From Flaccisagitta enflata (taxonomy: Eukaryota; Chaetognatha; Sagittoidea; Aphragmophora): DNA of 64,000 nt. The notes below the pieces were generated by a model. That model had not been told where the DNA came from. It saw only the letters and a list, made by a program, of their open reading frames with translations, and did not search any database. This document shows positions 22,848-34,842 of this stretch, piece by piece. Location: contig OZ231127.1 of assembly GCA_965153355.1 (NCBI GenBank), forward strand, positions 3,720,001 to 3,784,000. The letters run 5' to 3'. The first letter of the stretch is position 1; each line of letters opens with the position of its first letter. Position numbers and translations under genes: made by a program.

Positions 22848-24922
22848 CAGTATGATAATCAAAGAACTGGGTAACTGGAGGGAAGCCATATCTGTAAAAC
22901 GCCTAGGATTCATGATCAAATTTTTTACCACAAAATGCACCTATAGGTGTTCTATGTTGTTTAAGGTTTTGGAGCCATTCCAACAAATTCTTTTTTTTTT
23001 TCGTCCAAAAAAAATTTTTTCTGTGTTTGGCTGATTTTGACCACAAAAATTACACTAAAAAAAAAATTGTTTCATATGTATATTAGTTAGACACGTTTAC
23101 ACAAATTTCATTTTTTGTTGGGGATTTTCCGCCAATTTTTGTGGCTATGGCACCCAAAACTCAAAAAACATAAAAAGTGCAATATTTCCTAAGATCTTCA
23201 ACAAAATCCCTTGATTTTTGGTGTGGTAGTAGTTTTAGGATTCACTAATAAGTGTGCAAAATTTCAGCTCTTAAAATGAATTTTTGATACAGTAATGAAA
23301 TTTTGAATTTTTCACAAAATGCAATATAAGACGATTTTTGGTCAAAATTTTCTTTTTTCAAATGAAAATTTTTGTCAATTGTTAAATAACAAATTAAAAG
23401 TTTCTAAAAAAACCAGCCCTCTTAGAAAAAAAAATTTTTCCTCAAAATCTGCGAAAATAACCCATTTTTTGAAGTTGAATAAAAACTGTTCCTGTAATCT
23501 GATCATCTTCATTTTTGGTGGAGTTGTTACCTGTTATCTACCCTAACTTGACCTAAAATTTGAGCTCACTGCGACTAATGGTTGCAAAGATATTGACGTT
23601 CAAAGTTACTTTGTCAGAGCAAAATCAGCAAAATTTGCATTTTGGCCATTTTTGAACTTGCGTAAAATTTTATTTTTTCTTCCTGATACATCCATTTTAG
23701 CTGAAGTTTCTCATGTTTACGCATGTATTCATAATCCAAAATTTCACACTTGTCAATCAAGCCGTTTTAACAGATATGGTGGTCCAAAGTTTCAAAAAAT
23801 AGCAATTTTTCAACAAAAGCTACTGTGAAAATTTTTGAAAAAAAATTGAAAAAAAAAGTTGTCATCCGGGTTTTTAATTTGGGAAAATAAAAAAATTTCC
23901 AATTTTTTTTGACCCTCCTTTGAAGTCTATTTTTTGAAAAATTTTCCCTGATTTTTCCCCCGAAGATTTGATCGAAAAATTGGCATTTTTTGAAACTTTG
24001 GACCACCATAACTGTAAAACGGCTTGACTGACAAGTGTGAAATTTTGAAATATGAATATATGCATAAATATAAGTAACTTCAGCCTAAATGGAGGTATCA
24101 GGAAGAAAAAGTAAAATTTTACACAAGTTCAAAAATGGCCAAAATGCAAATTTTGCTGATTTTGCTTTGACAAAGTAACTTTGAACGTCAATATCTTCGC
24201 AACCATTAGTCGCAGTGAGCTCAAATTTTAGATCAAGTTAGGGTAGATAACAGGTAACAACTCCACCAAAAATGAAGATGATCAGATTACAGGAACAGTT
24301 TTTATTCAACTTCAAAAAATGGGTTATTTTCGCAAATTTTGAGGAAAAAATTTTTTTTCTAAGAGGGCTGGTTCAAAAATCTGTTTAGAAACTTTCAATT
24401 TGTTATTTATTATATGAAAAAATAACAATTGACAAAATTTTTTATTTGAAAAAAAAAATTTTTGACCAAAAATCGTCTTATATTGCATTTTGTGAAAAAT
24501 TTAAAATTTCATTACTATATCAAAAATTCATTTTAAGAGCTGAAATTTTGCACACTTTTTAGTGAATCCTAAAACTACTACCACACCAAAAATCAAGGGA
24601 TTTTGTTGAAAATCCTAGAAATATTGCACTTTTTGTGTTTTTGAGTTTTGGGTGCCATAGCCACAAAAATTGAAAATCACAAAAAATTTTGTGTAAAATA
24701 TCTAACTAATATACATATGGAATTTTTTTTTTAAGTGTAATTTTGTGATCAACAAAAAACAAAAAAATTTTGGAAAAATGAATTTGTTGGAATGGCTCCA
24801 AAACCTTAAACAACATAGAACACCTATAGGTGCATTTTGTGGTAAAATATTTGATCATGAATCCTAGCCGTTTTACAGATATGGCTTCCCTCCAGTTACC
24901 CAGTTCTTTGATTCTCGTACTG
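22848..24922. mobile_element. 2,075-bp foldback transposon with ~950-bp inverted arms, TA duplication
   Basis: The left arm begins CAGTATGATAATCAAAGAAC and the right arm ends GTTCTTTGATTCTCGTACTG, flanked by TA at 22,846-22,847 and 24,923-24,924. Matching segments recur in reverse order: CTATAGGTGTTCTATGTTGT (22,942) against 24,815; ACCTGTTATCTACCCTAACT (23,529) against 24,240; GGTGGTCCAAAGTTTCAAAA (23,780) against 23,990. A spacer of about 150 bp lies near 23,815-23,965. There is no coding frame. Confidence 0.9.
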
Positions 24923-24930
24923 TATCCAAT

Positions 24931-25158
24931 TTTTAGTCACGTGTACGCAACTCTACACCCCCCTTTGTCCGTCTGTCCGTCCATCCGTCGGTAGGTTGGT
25001 TGGTCTGCCGGTCCATCACACTTACTTTTTTCATCCCTTTATTCCCTGAAGTCATTTTGAATCATTTTAGAGTATACTAAGTCATTCTAAGTCATTCTAA
25101 GTTATGCTAAGTCATTCTGTAAGTCTCGCACGTGACTTATAGGTGTTGGTCTTATTTG
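24931..25158 (-). mobile_element. Family 1 hairpin element
   Basis: The minus-strand 3' hairpin AGTTGCGTACACGTGACT has mismatched arms. It includes a GACN tract, 'AAGTCATTCT' repeats, and the 5' subterminal AAGTCACGTGCGAGACTT preceded by AAGACCAACACCTAT. Confidence 0.75.
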
Positions 25159-25779
25159 ACTACTTGTCTTCACCCCAAAGCCTAATCATTGTTTGGAAGT
25201 GAAACCCTCTCCAGGAATTCAATTTTTCGAGCTTTTTTCATCCTTCTAACTCAAATTTTAATCAGTCTAATCGTCAAATCAAGCCAATGCTAGCCAGAGA
25301 AAAAAACCCAAAAAATCGGCCTGATTCATTTGTGTTTTGGTGACTCAGGAAGATTGATTACAAACACTGAAAATCGGCCCAATTAATCGACCAGTCGATT
25401 AGTTTGTGACAACTCTGGTACGCATGATTTGTATGCATAATTTGTACGCATGATTTGTTTTCTTTATAACTTGTAATTGTAAACTCAGTATAAATACAAC
25501 CATGGCTGCAGTAAATACAGCCAAGTAAGGACAGCAGGTCCCCGGAGGGACAATCAGTAAGACCATGAAGGTTGCCCATCAAGACAATGAAGTCTTGACA
25601 GAATCAGTTGGACTATAGAAATTAGAATGTGTTTAGTGAAGTGGCTTGTTTTTAGTCAGGAAAAGAAAAAAAAAGTCTCATAGAGACTACTTGATAATAA
25701 CCTAACGTTACCTAACCTTGACCTAACCTAACCTAACCAAACCAAACTGAGTTAGCTTGAGCTTACTACTGTAGTACTA
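25159..25779. other. No gene; degenerate (CCTAA)n at 25,690-25,745
   Basis: CCTAACCTAACCTAACC-like sequence on plus; otherwise unrecognised. Confidence 0.45.
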
Positions 25780-28035
25780 TAAGTGATATTTCTTGTCTTT
25801 GCATCTAGGATTTGTACAATCACTTTTGTGGGTATATCTATTAAGTAGCCATTTTTTAACTGTCTTTTGAAAAGAGCTATCTGATCTATTTTTCTTCAGT
25901 CACTTCTGGTATTTTTCCAAAGTTTTGGGCCAATAGCACTGAAACTGTTAGAGGCAGCTCTAGATTTGAAGTTGGGCAATTTTAGGTCCAAAGGATATTG
26001 AGCCTGGCCCCTAAGATTGTATTCACAATTATACTGAGTGCTAAAAAGGTTCTGTATCTTTTTTGGTGCATGCTGGGAGAAGCAGTCATGCATAAGCAAT
26101 AAGCACTGCTGCTCATAGGGGGTCATTAAACTTTATTAGTACAAGTTGTTTCATTCTTGGTTCTGTATGGGCGGAGAAGCAGGACTTAGTTATTGTTCTT
26201 ATTACTCTTTTTTGAATATTTACTATTCTTTTTTTTAGTCGCGTGCACGCGACTCTACACCCCGCTTTGTCGGTCCGTCCGTCAGTCCGTCCGTCGGTCC
26301 GTCCGTCTGTCGGTCCGTCACACTTTACTTTTTTGTAATATAACATCAACTCTTAGGTCATTTTAAGTCATTTTAAGTCATTAATAGTTATTCTAAGTCA
26401 TTTTGGGTCATTTTGAGTCATTCTAAGTCATTTTAAGTCATTTCAAGTTATTTTAAGTCATTTTTGGTCACCAGGTTTTTTAGTCATTTTAGGTCCTTTT
26501 TGGTCATTTTAGGTCACTCTAAGTCATTGAAAGTCATTCTAAGTCATTGAAAGTCATTCTAAGTCATTGAAAGTCATTCTAAGTCATTCTTAGTCTGTAA
26601 GTCTCGCACGCGACTTATAGGTGTTGGCCTTGTTATTTTGGACACTGCATCCGCCCCAGGCGGGCAATCCATAGAGCACATGAGGTTGAATGAATGAGTG
26701 GTAAAGAATTTGTAGGGTTGGAGGTGGGAGCAGATTCTTTATTCTGTTTATCATGCTGTGACTTCTTTCTATCTTATTTGCTACTTTAGTGCAATGCTTT
26801 TCCCAGCTAAGAGTACTATCTATGGTTATTCCTAAGAATTGTGCATCATTATAGATACCAAGTTTTTCTCCATCAAGGTAGATCTCGGGAAGCTTTTGAT
26901 TTTTTGGAAGTGATTTTTTCCTAAAGATAACAGTTTTAGTTTTCTTGGGGTTAAGTTTCAATTGGTTTGCTTTAAAGTAGTCATTTATGCCTTCAAGTTC
27001 CTGACTAAGAGTTGACAATGCCTCAAAATTATATCCCTGTATCAACAGGTTGGTATCATCAGCAAAAGTTACACTTTTAAGGTTTGAAGCAGATGGTACA
27101 TGTTAGGTCATGCACATAAAGAAGGAAAAGGAGGGGTCCTAAGATACTGCCTTGGGGAACACCGGTAGATAGCAAGATTTTGGAGCTACTATGTCCATTG
27201 AGATCAACATATTGATAGTGATTTCTTAGATAGGACTCTAACCACTTGAGAGCTGTGCCACGGATTCTGTAATGGTCTAGTTTTTCAAGTAAAATAGAGT
27301 GATTTAAGGTGTCAAAAGCCTTTCTAAGGTCACAGAATACACCAATGGCATAGTGACCCATTTCTATACATTCCTCAATACTCTTTATGAAGTCAAGGGT
27401 CGCATGGGAAGTATTGTGGCCTGTACAAAATCCATATTGTGATTCAAAAAGAATTTCATACCGGTCCAGAAACTCAAAGACTTTGTTATAGGTAAGGCGT
27501 TCTATGATTTTAGAAAATATTGGCAATAATAATTTGGGTCTATAATTTTCAAAGAGGTGTTTATCTCCTTTGAGTTTGTAAACAGGTACAACTCTAGCTT
27601 TCTTTCCATTCTCTGGAAAAATCCCTGTTTTCTGAGAGCAGTTAACTAAGTGGGCCAAGACTGGTGCCAAAATGTCTACATCACTTAGAATGATGTTTTG
27701 TTGAAATCCAGCAGGATCTTTGCTGGTTTTAGGGGTAAACTTTTTACATACTTCTATGATATCTTGATGGGTTACATCATTTAGGAGGATTGAATTTGAG
27801 TTTCATGTAGTGTGTTTGTGAAAGTAGTGCGATGGGCCATGAGTTGAATTGCCTACATTTGCATTTGTATGTGGTCCTACAGAGTAGTGATTAATATTTT
27901 CCGCATTAGTTAATGAGTCCTTAATGATGGTTCCCTGATAGTGAAACTCAGTGGTTATATCTTCTTTAATACTAAGTTTTTTTGTTGCTTTTTTGATAAT
28001 ATTCCAGTGTTTTTTTATATTACCTGAGCTAGAAA
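25780..28035 (-). mobile_element. LINE B: Jockey/CR1-group non-LTR retrotransposon, 5'-truncated
   Basis: Related to LINE A. On minus it starts at GNIKKHWNIIKK (about 28,030; LINE A has GDIKKHWKFLKN). RT motifs follow: LLPIFSKIIERL, FGVFCDLRKAFDTLNH-type (IGVFCDLRKAFDTLNHSILL), STGVPQGSILGPLLFLLYVH and VTFADDTNLL, then LKLNPKKTKTVIF. The C-terminus contains IQKRVIRTITKSC, HTEPRM, QQCLLLMHDCFSQHAPKK and CTNPRCKDKK. A one-base frameshift near 27,093 separates palm motifs, and another lies near 25,915. A hairpin element splits it at 26,232-26,629. Confidence 0.9.
26232..26629 (-). mobile_element. Family 1 hairpin element inside LINE B
   Basis: On minus it starts GGCCAACACCTATAAGTCGC and ends AGTCGCGTGCACGCGACT plus A-run. 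AAGTCATT repeats lie inside and a GACN tract before the hairpin. LINE B reads SVQNN before it and KKRIVNIQKR after it; removing it leaves a continuous frame whose length matches LINE A. Confidence 0.88.
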
Positions 28036-28847
28036 TAGAAAGAAAATTTCTTTCTTCATGAAACTTTAAAAAAACTTAGGGTTTCCCTTATAAAACTTTA
28101 AAAAACCCAATAGCAGACATTTAGAAAACCTTTTGCAAATAAGTACCCTGGGGGTACAACGATGCATCCACATGCTGCTTAGCTTGTTAAGCGCAATGAA
28201 AAATGATTCTTTTAGTGAATGATCTAGGGACACTAAAATAGGTAGAATTGAACTATGACATGCGCTGTTGCTGTTGCTGTTGCTGTAGTACAGAAAAAAC
28301 TGGTCAAATTTTTTATATATTTTTTTTGTGTTTACCATCACATGTAGAATAACATGAAGTGGACATGTAATTTAACAAAAAAATGTTAGTATCTTATTAT
28401 GTTTGCCACCTCGAGGTGAGCAAAAATATTTATGACTTGACCTTTTCACGGGTGACCTTTATGTCATACGACTCAGTGAGTGAGAACTGATGAGTGCTAC
28501 TCTCACTATCAAATGTGACGTAAGTCATGGGCTGCTAACCCCGCAAAGAAAATTGTTGAAGAAATTCTTGTTGCAGAGAATAAACTACAATTGGATATTC
28601 AAGAGCCAAGCCAGAACTTATTTCATTTTTTTTCTTTTTTTTTTCTTTTCATGCAATAACTGAAGAATCGGTTTTTGATGGAAAGCACGACATTCTTAAC
28701 GTTTGCGCGTCTCAAGACTCGAACAGGTTCTCACAAAAATGGGAGGATAGTCGACATGTATTGTCGAATAAGACAACGAATGCATGAACGAATGAACAAA
28801 CAAACTAACGCTAGAATGAACAATTGAATAAACGAACAATGTTTGCA
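28036..28847. other. No gene recognised
   Basis: AT-rich; a (CTG)n of about six units near 28,265. No element ends were identified. Confidence 0.35.
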
Positions 28848-29290
<443 letters not shown>

Positions 29291-29867
29291 CAGTCCTCCT
29301 TCATCGATGATATAATTGTTCTTTTAATAGGCAACTGCTCGTCTTGCATCATTACAGTACCTGAAAAAAAGGCATCGGACGCAAAACTTATGTTACGGAA
29401 GCGGACTTTTGTCAATCGCCTATCACAGCTGCCGTGAAACAGTGTCCTCTCGCTCTCGATGGCTCGGCACAGTTTGGATGATGACGATGACAATGATGAC
29501 GACGATGATGATGATAAAACAAGGATATTTGATTGTCTTATTTGGTCAGAATGCATGAACATAGGAGCAAAGGAAAGAAGGAAGGAAGGAAGGAAGGAAG
29601 GAAGGAAGGAAGGAAGGAAGGAAGGAAGGAAGGAAGGAAGGAAAGAAGAAAGAAAGGAGGGGTTGAAGGAACGACTGAATGAACAAACGAGTGACTAAAC
29701 AAGCAGACGAGCAAACTAGTGAACAAATGAGCGAACAAACTAACAAACTAATGAAGGAATAAACAAGCAAGAGAGCAAACAAACAGACAGACCAACGAGC
29801 AAGCAAAAAACTAACAAGCGAACGAAGGGACAAACAATCCAAAAATATTGTCAAGAGAGAGAGATAT

Positions 29868-29932
<65 letters not shown>

Positions 29933-30129
29933 TTCCCACTCATCGATTACATATTTGAATGATCTGCACACAGGCACACAGGCTCGAGATCAAGACAGGC
30001 GCCGGCGAAGCAAAACCTGCGGAGTCTTACATCAGAGCTGCTGTGAAACAGTACTTCTACGTAACTTAGTTACCACGTTGTTATGATGCTGCTGCTGCTG
30101 CTGCTGGTGCTGATGATGAAAATGATGAT
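29291..30129. repeat. Microsatellites: (GGAA)n 29,573-29,645; (GA)n 29,870-29,931; (CTG)n 30,085-30,105
   Basis: Simple repeats in otherwise unrecognised sequence. Short near-duplicate segments flank the GA-rich blocks: TCGCCTATCACAGCTGCCGT (29,416) resembles TCAGAGCTGCTGTGAAACAG (30,032), each followed by GTGAAACAGT. Confidence 0.85.
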
Positions 30130-30291
30130 ATTCTTGTTCATGATGATAACATGGTGTGTCAGTCGGTCGGTCGGTGGGTCGGTCCATAACTTTTTTTTCA
30201 AAATGGGAGCGCTTTTAAATCGCGTGCTTCGCGACTCTTCACCCCGCTATGTCCGTCCATCCATCGGTCGGTCCCCATTTTACTTTTTTTG
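30130..30291 (-). mobile_element. Family 1 hairpin end fused to family 2 element
   Basis: Hairpin variant (minus) AGTCGCGAAGCACGCGAT at about 30,219-30,236, with its GACN tract on plus at 30,250-30,275. It directly abuts GGGCAGCGG of the next element. A second GTCGGTCGG tract lies at 30,161-30,185. Confidence 0.6.
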
Positions 30292-31025
30292 GGCAGCGGC
30301 CCCGAAGGGGACGAAGTCCTGTAGAACACAGGGGGACTTTCGTTCGTCTGTTCGTTCGTTTGTCCATCCCCCCCCCCTTCATCATGCCCCTCAGGCCTCA
30401 AATCTAGCCTCTCGGGCCTCAAATCCAGCCTCTCTGTCCCCAAATCCTGCCTCTCAAGCCCCAAATCCAGCCTCTCAGGCCTCAAATCCAGCCTCTCAGG
30501 CCCCAAATCCGGCCTCTCAGGCCTCAAATCTGGCCTCCAAGGCCTCAAATCTGGCCTCCGAGGCCTAGAATCTGGCCTCTCAGGCCTCAAGTTTGGCCTC
30601 TCAGGCCTCAAATTTGGCCTCTCAGGCCTCAAATCTGGCCTCTCAGGCCTCAAACCTGGTCTCTCAGGCCTCAAATTAGGCCTCTCAGGCCTCAAATTTG
30701 GCCTCTCAGGCCTTAAATCAGCCATCTGAACCTCAATTTGTTGCTTTCAGGCTTCAAGCCTCAAGTCAGCCCTCTCAAGCTTCCAATTGGCATTTTCAGG
30801 CCTTATTTGAGCCTTCTAAGACCTCAGTTTAGGCTCTTGAATGCCTTCAGTCAGCCCTCTAAAGCATCTCATTCACTTCTTCAGGCAGGACGAACGAAAG
30901 TCCCTCTGTGTTCTACAGGACTTCGTCCCCTTCTGCCCTGCTTCCCTTCACTCCAATTCACAATCATTCAAAGCAGGGCAACGGGTATCGCTGACCACAT
31001 ATTGCCCTTGGGCGACCTGTTATGT
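30292..31025. mobile_element. Family 2 element, subfamily b, minisatellite-filled
   Basis: Left arm GGGCAGCGGCCCCGAAGGGG, then ACGAAGTCCTGTAGAACACA and GGGGGACTTTCGTTCGTC. Right arm near 30,888-30,935 is its complement, partly degenerate. The interior (30,390-30,720) is a tandem array of about 21 bp around CTCTCAGGCCTCAAATCTGG. A terminal module AGGGCAACGGGTATCGCTGA, then CCACATATTGCCCTTGGGCG, ends near 31,022. Proline/arginine-rich frames across the array are repeat translations. Confidence 0.75.
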
Positions 31026-31630
31026 CTTTGGCTTCACTCCTCCAGTCCTCCTGCCTAAATGCCCCAGTAGCTGAAATACTGCCCCTGCCCCCCCCCCCCC
31101 CCCCGCACCTGACTGGGGTAGCCGTGTATCCGGCCTTTTTGCTATACTGCCCTGACCCTGGCTACCCGTTTCTGACTGGGGTTTGTGTATACAGCCTTCT
31201 TTTTTCTACGCTTGCTTTGAGCAGGTTATCGATATCACGGGGATGAGTATGGCAAGACGCAGATAATGAAACAAGTAAAGAAAGATGGATGGAATCTAAG
31301 ATGCAGGTGTGGGTCAAAAGCAAAGGAAAAGTACGTTATATCAATGGGGAGGGGGGAGGACACAGTTGTAGCCTGAGATTTTGGGCATTCTCAGCAGACC
31401 CTCTTGTAACAAGGTCGGATACACGGGCCAATACGGTGCGCCGGGAGTTATTGATTCTTGGACCTATTCCTAGCTCCATCAGACCTGTCTTTGGCTCTAT
31501 CAGACCTATCCCTAGCTCTATCAAACCTATCCTGAGCTCTTTCAGACCATTTCCGAGCTCTATCCGACCTATCCCCAAACCTATCCGACCTATCACCAGA
31601 CCTATCCGACCTATCCCCAGCTCAATCAGA
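31026..31630. repeat. Poly-C, element fragments, and a 12-bp minisatellite (31,450-31,630)
   Basis: Poly-C at 31,088-31,105. Two GACTGGGGT..CCGTGTATCCGGCC-like fragments of family 1 5' ends lie on minus (31,113-31,135; 31,167-31,200). Then comes a tandem 'CTATCAGACCTATCC' array. Confidence 0.65.
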
Positions 31631-32160
31631 CCTATCCGTGGCTGATTATTTTAGTGAATGAAATGACGAGTGTCATCAATAATGAACAAAATGAGTTTTC
31701 AGCTGATTTTAAACATTTTCAGCGAATTTTCATTTGAGCGTGACCAACGGATGGACGGACAAACAGAGCCTCTTATAGAGGTACTATGGCGCATCTGAGA
31801 ATCATCCTAGCATATTTCTGAATCAGTGATTTTTGCTTCTTTTTGAGATTTTCAACTCAAGCGTGACTGACCAACCAACCGACTGACTGACCGACCTATC
31901 CGTGGCTGATTATTTTAGTGAATGAAATGACGAGTGTCATCAATGATAAATAAAACGAGTTTTCAGCTGATTTTAAACATTTTCAGCGAATTTTCATTTG
32001 AGCGTGACCAACAGATGGACGGACAAACAGAGCCTCTTATAGAGGTACTATGGCGCATCTGAGAATCATCCTAGCATATTTCTGAATCAGTGATTTTTGC
32101 TTCTTTTTGAGATTTTCAACTCGAGCGTGGCCGACCGACCGACCAACTGACCGACCGACC
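31631..32160. repeat. Tandem duplication, period 264 bp, with hairpin-element family 3 remnants
   Basis: CCTATCCGTGGCTGATTATT starts at 31,631 and 31,895; the two units are about 97% alike. Each contains GAGCGTGACCAAC(GA)GATGG, (GACN) remnants, and GAGCCTCTTATAGAGGTACT followed by ATGGCGCATCT, a decayed family 3 hairpin. The GACN-type tract closes each unit. Confidence 0.88.
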
Positions 32161-33019
32161 GACCAACCAACCAACAGACTGAGCTAGTTATAGAGGTACT
32201 CTGGCGCACCTAAAAAGGTCATTAGACCTAGGTTGCATGCGTCGGCACTTTCAAAAAAACATTTTTTTTTTCAAAAAGACGTTAAAAATGACTGTTTACT
32301 ACCCAAAGTATCTTTTCCCTATTCAGAGACATAAAAACGTGATAAAAAGATTTGTTACGGACCAACCGACGGACCCATGGACCAAAAAGTGGGTTATAGA
32401 GTCGAAAATTCAAGATAATGACATCGCGGATGACGCTAACTAAGAGTTTGAGTCGCGCTTTTTTTCTCTTTTTTTAATTTTATGTGAGCTTGGCAACGTC
32501 AGAATACGGGGACATTTTGTTGATCAAATTGAAGCAAAGTCAAGAAAAGCATGATGCATGGTTTAGAAACATTGCAATTATAAACAGTCCAGATGGGTGG
32601 GCGGAGGCATATGCCCCCCCTCCCCCCACCGCAGCATCTTGATTTTGTATGTTTCTAGCGTGATGGATTGACGAATGGACAGATCTAAAGACAGTTGGAT
32701 GGACAGACAGACATGACTTATGATGGCCGCGTCAAAAAAGAAGATGGCCCTATGATGTCAATTTTGTTTTAACTAGGTTGCGCTGCTGGAGTTGCCGTAA
32801 CTGATGTAAAAAGTGGCCTCATAGTCAAAGATGAAAAATGGCGAAAAAGACTGCACAATCCAATACTGCTATGCTGTTTGGACCCTGCATCTCTGAGTTT
32901 TAGATTATTGTTTGTTTTGAATACCAATAATGATAACTTCTCGTAATTAATATTACATCTACAAAAAATTGCTGGATGCTTTCCGGTCATGTTTAGTTGG
33001 CGACAAAAAGAAAAGAATA
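32161..33019 (+). other. Family 3 hairpin remnants, otherwise nothing recognised
   Basis: TTATAGAGGTACTCTGGCGC then ACCTAAAAAGG (32,182-32,215) and a GACC tract at 32,358-32,380 are element remnants. The rest shows no gene. Confidence 0.5.
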
Positions 33020-34037
33020 GTCGCAAAAGCGTCAGATGGTCAGCGGTACTCGTTGCCCCTATGTGAGTGTGTGTGTGTGTGTGTGAGGAGGTTAGAGGGG
33101 CAGCGGCCCCAAAGGGGCCGATGACCTATGCTGGTTTTATTTGAACTTCAAGGCTGGTATTAGTGCCTGGAGGCTGGGATATGAGCCTCGAAGCTAGGAT
33201 TTGAGCCTTGGGGCTGGTAATTGACCCTCAAGGCTGGGATTTGAGCCTCGAGTCCGGGATTTGAGCCTCGAGTCTGGGATTTGAGCCTTGAGTCCGTGAT
33301 TTGAGCCTCAAGTCCGGGATTTGAGCCTTGAGTCCGTGATTTGAGCCTCGAGTCCGGGATTTGAGCCTCGAGTCCGGGATTTGAGCCTTGAGTCCGGGAT
33401 TTGAGCCTCAAGTCTGGGATTTGAGCCTAGAGTCCGGGATTTGAGCCTCGAGTCTGGGATTTGAGCCACAAGTCCGGGATTTGAGCCAGGAGTCCGGGAT
33501 TTGAGCCACGAGTCCGGGATTTGAGCCACGAGTCCAGGATTTGAGCTACGAGTCCGGGATTTGAGCCACGAGTCCGGGATTTAAGCCTGGAGGCTGGGAT
33601 TTAAGCCTGGAGGCTGGGATTTGAGCCTAGAGGCTGGTATTTGAGCCTAGAGGCTGGTATTTGAGCTTTGAGGCAGGGATTTGAGCCTCAAGGCTGGGAT
33701 TTGAGCCTTGAGGCTGGGATTTGAGCTTTGAGGCTGGGATTCGAGCCTTCAGGCTGAGATTTGAGCCTCGAGGCTGGGATTTGAGCCCCGAGCCTAGGAT
33801 TTAGGCCTCAAGGCTAGGATTTGGGTCTCGAGTTTAGGATTTGTGCCTCGAGATTAGGATTTGGGCCTCCAGACTAGGATTAGGGCCTCTAGCCTCGAAA
33901 CTAGAATATGGGCCTCAAGGGGGGGGGGGGGACGGAGGAGAAGAAGAAGAAGGAGGAGAAGGAGGAGGAGAAAGTCTCCCATATGTGTGAAAGCATAGGT
34001 CATCGGCCCCTTCGGAGCCGCTGCCCAAAAAGGACAA
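33020..34037. mobile_element. Family 2 element, subfamily a, with ~800-bp minisatellite
   Basis: 5' module AGTCGCAAAAGCGTCAGATG then GTCAGCGGTACTCGTTGCCC (33,023-33,060). Left arm GGGCAGCGGCCCCAAAGGGG, CCGATGACCTATGC. Array of 20-bp units (GGGATTTGAGCCTCGAGTCC) from 33,135 to 33,905. Poly-G, then (AGAAGAAGGAG)n. Right arm CCATATGTGTGAAAGCATAG, GTCATCGGCCCCTTCGGAGC, CGCTGCCCAAAAA. Confidence 0.85.
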
Positions 34038-34184
34038 GGCCGTATACACTCCCCCCCCGGTCGCAGACGGGTGGGCAGGAGTGGAATACCGAAAAAACGC
34101 TCGCATTTTGTTTTTGTTACCGACAGACAGACCAATGGACAGATCAACATGGCAAGTTCTAGAATCGCGAGTCCACGACTAATA
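34038..34184 (+). mobile_element. Family 1 hairpin element between two family 2 copies
   Basis: ACAAGGCCGTATACAC, GGTCGCAGACGGGTGGGCAG, GACN tract 34,117-34,148, and degenerate hairpin ATCGCGAGTCCACGACTAA. The next family 2 5' module begins directly after it. Confidence 0.65.
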
Positions 34185-34842
34185 GTCGCAAAAGCGTCAG
34201 ATGGTCAGCGGTACCATTGCCCTTCCCAAGTAGGTTGTGATCAAGATTGAGGGAGGGAGCAGGGCAGCGGCCCCGAAGGGGTCGATGACCTATGCTTTCA
34301 CACATGTGAGGAATTTTCTCCTCCTACTAGCAATTGGGATTGAGGCCTTAGGGCTTGGATTTAGGCCTTGGGGCTGGTATTTTGGGCGGGGATTCGGGCC
34401 TTAAGACAGGGATTTTGGCCTTGCGGCTAGGATTTAGGCCTTCAGGCTGGGATTTGGGCCTTTAGGCTGAGATTTGGGCCCTGCGTATAGGTTTTGGGTC
34501 TTGAGGATACGGTTTGGGCCTCAAGGCTGAAATTTGGGCCTTGAGGCTGGGATTTGGACCTCAAATAGGGATTTGGGCCTTGAGGCTGGGATTTGGGCCT
34601 CAAGGATGGGATTTTGGCCCCAAGACTGGGATTTGGGTCTCAGGGATAGGATTTGGACCTTGAGGCTGGGATTTAGGCCTCGAGACTGGGATTTGGGCCT
34701 CATAGTTGGATTTGGGTCGGGGGGGGGGACGGAGAAGGAGAAGAAGAAGGAGAAGGAGAAGAAGAAGGAGAAGGAGGAGAAAATTCCCCATATGTGTGAA
34801 AGCATAGGTCATCGACCCCTTCGGGGCCGCTGCCCAAAAAGG
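34185..34842. mobile_element. Family 2 element, subfamily a
   Basis: 5' module at 34,186-34,225; left arm GGGCAGCGGCCCCGAAGGGG, TCGATGACCTATGCTTTCAC (34,263-34,310); minisatellite 34,335-34,715 (GGGATTTGGGCCTTGAGGCT-like); poly-G; GAAGGAGAAG tract; right arm ending CTGCCCAAAAA. Both arms share the TCGA/TCGACCCC variant, so the arms of one copy match each other better than other copies. Confidence 0.85.

Noticed and set aside
25690-25745. Arthropod-type (TTAGG)n telomeric repeat as a taxonomic marker
   Set aside because: About four units, degenerate; too short to support taxonomy.
30198-30725. 175-aa RPERPNLR repeat protein, and similar frames at 33,160-33,529, 45,593-46,021 and 61,659-62,186
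   Set aside because: The frames follow ~21-bp minisatellite units (a multiple of three, hence open) inside family 2 elements, on both strands at once; no codon bias.
33130-33910. CRISPR-like regular repeat array
   Set aside because: Units of 20 bp are contiguous with no unique spacers, and the genome is eukaryotic; it is a minisatellite.
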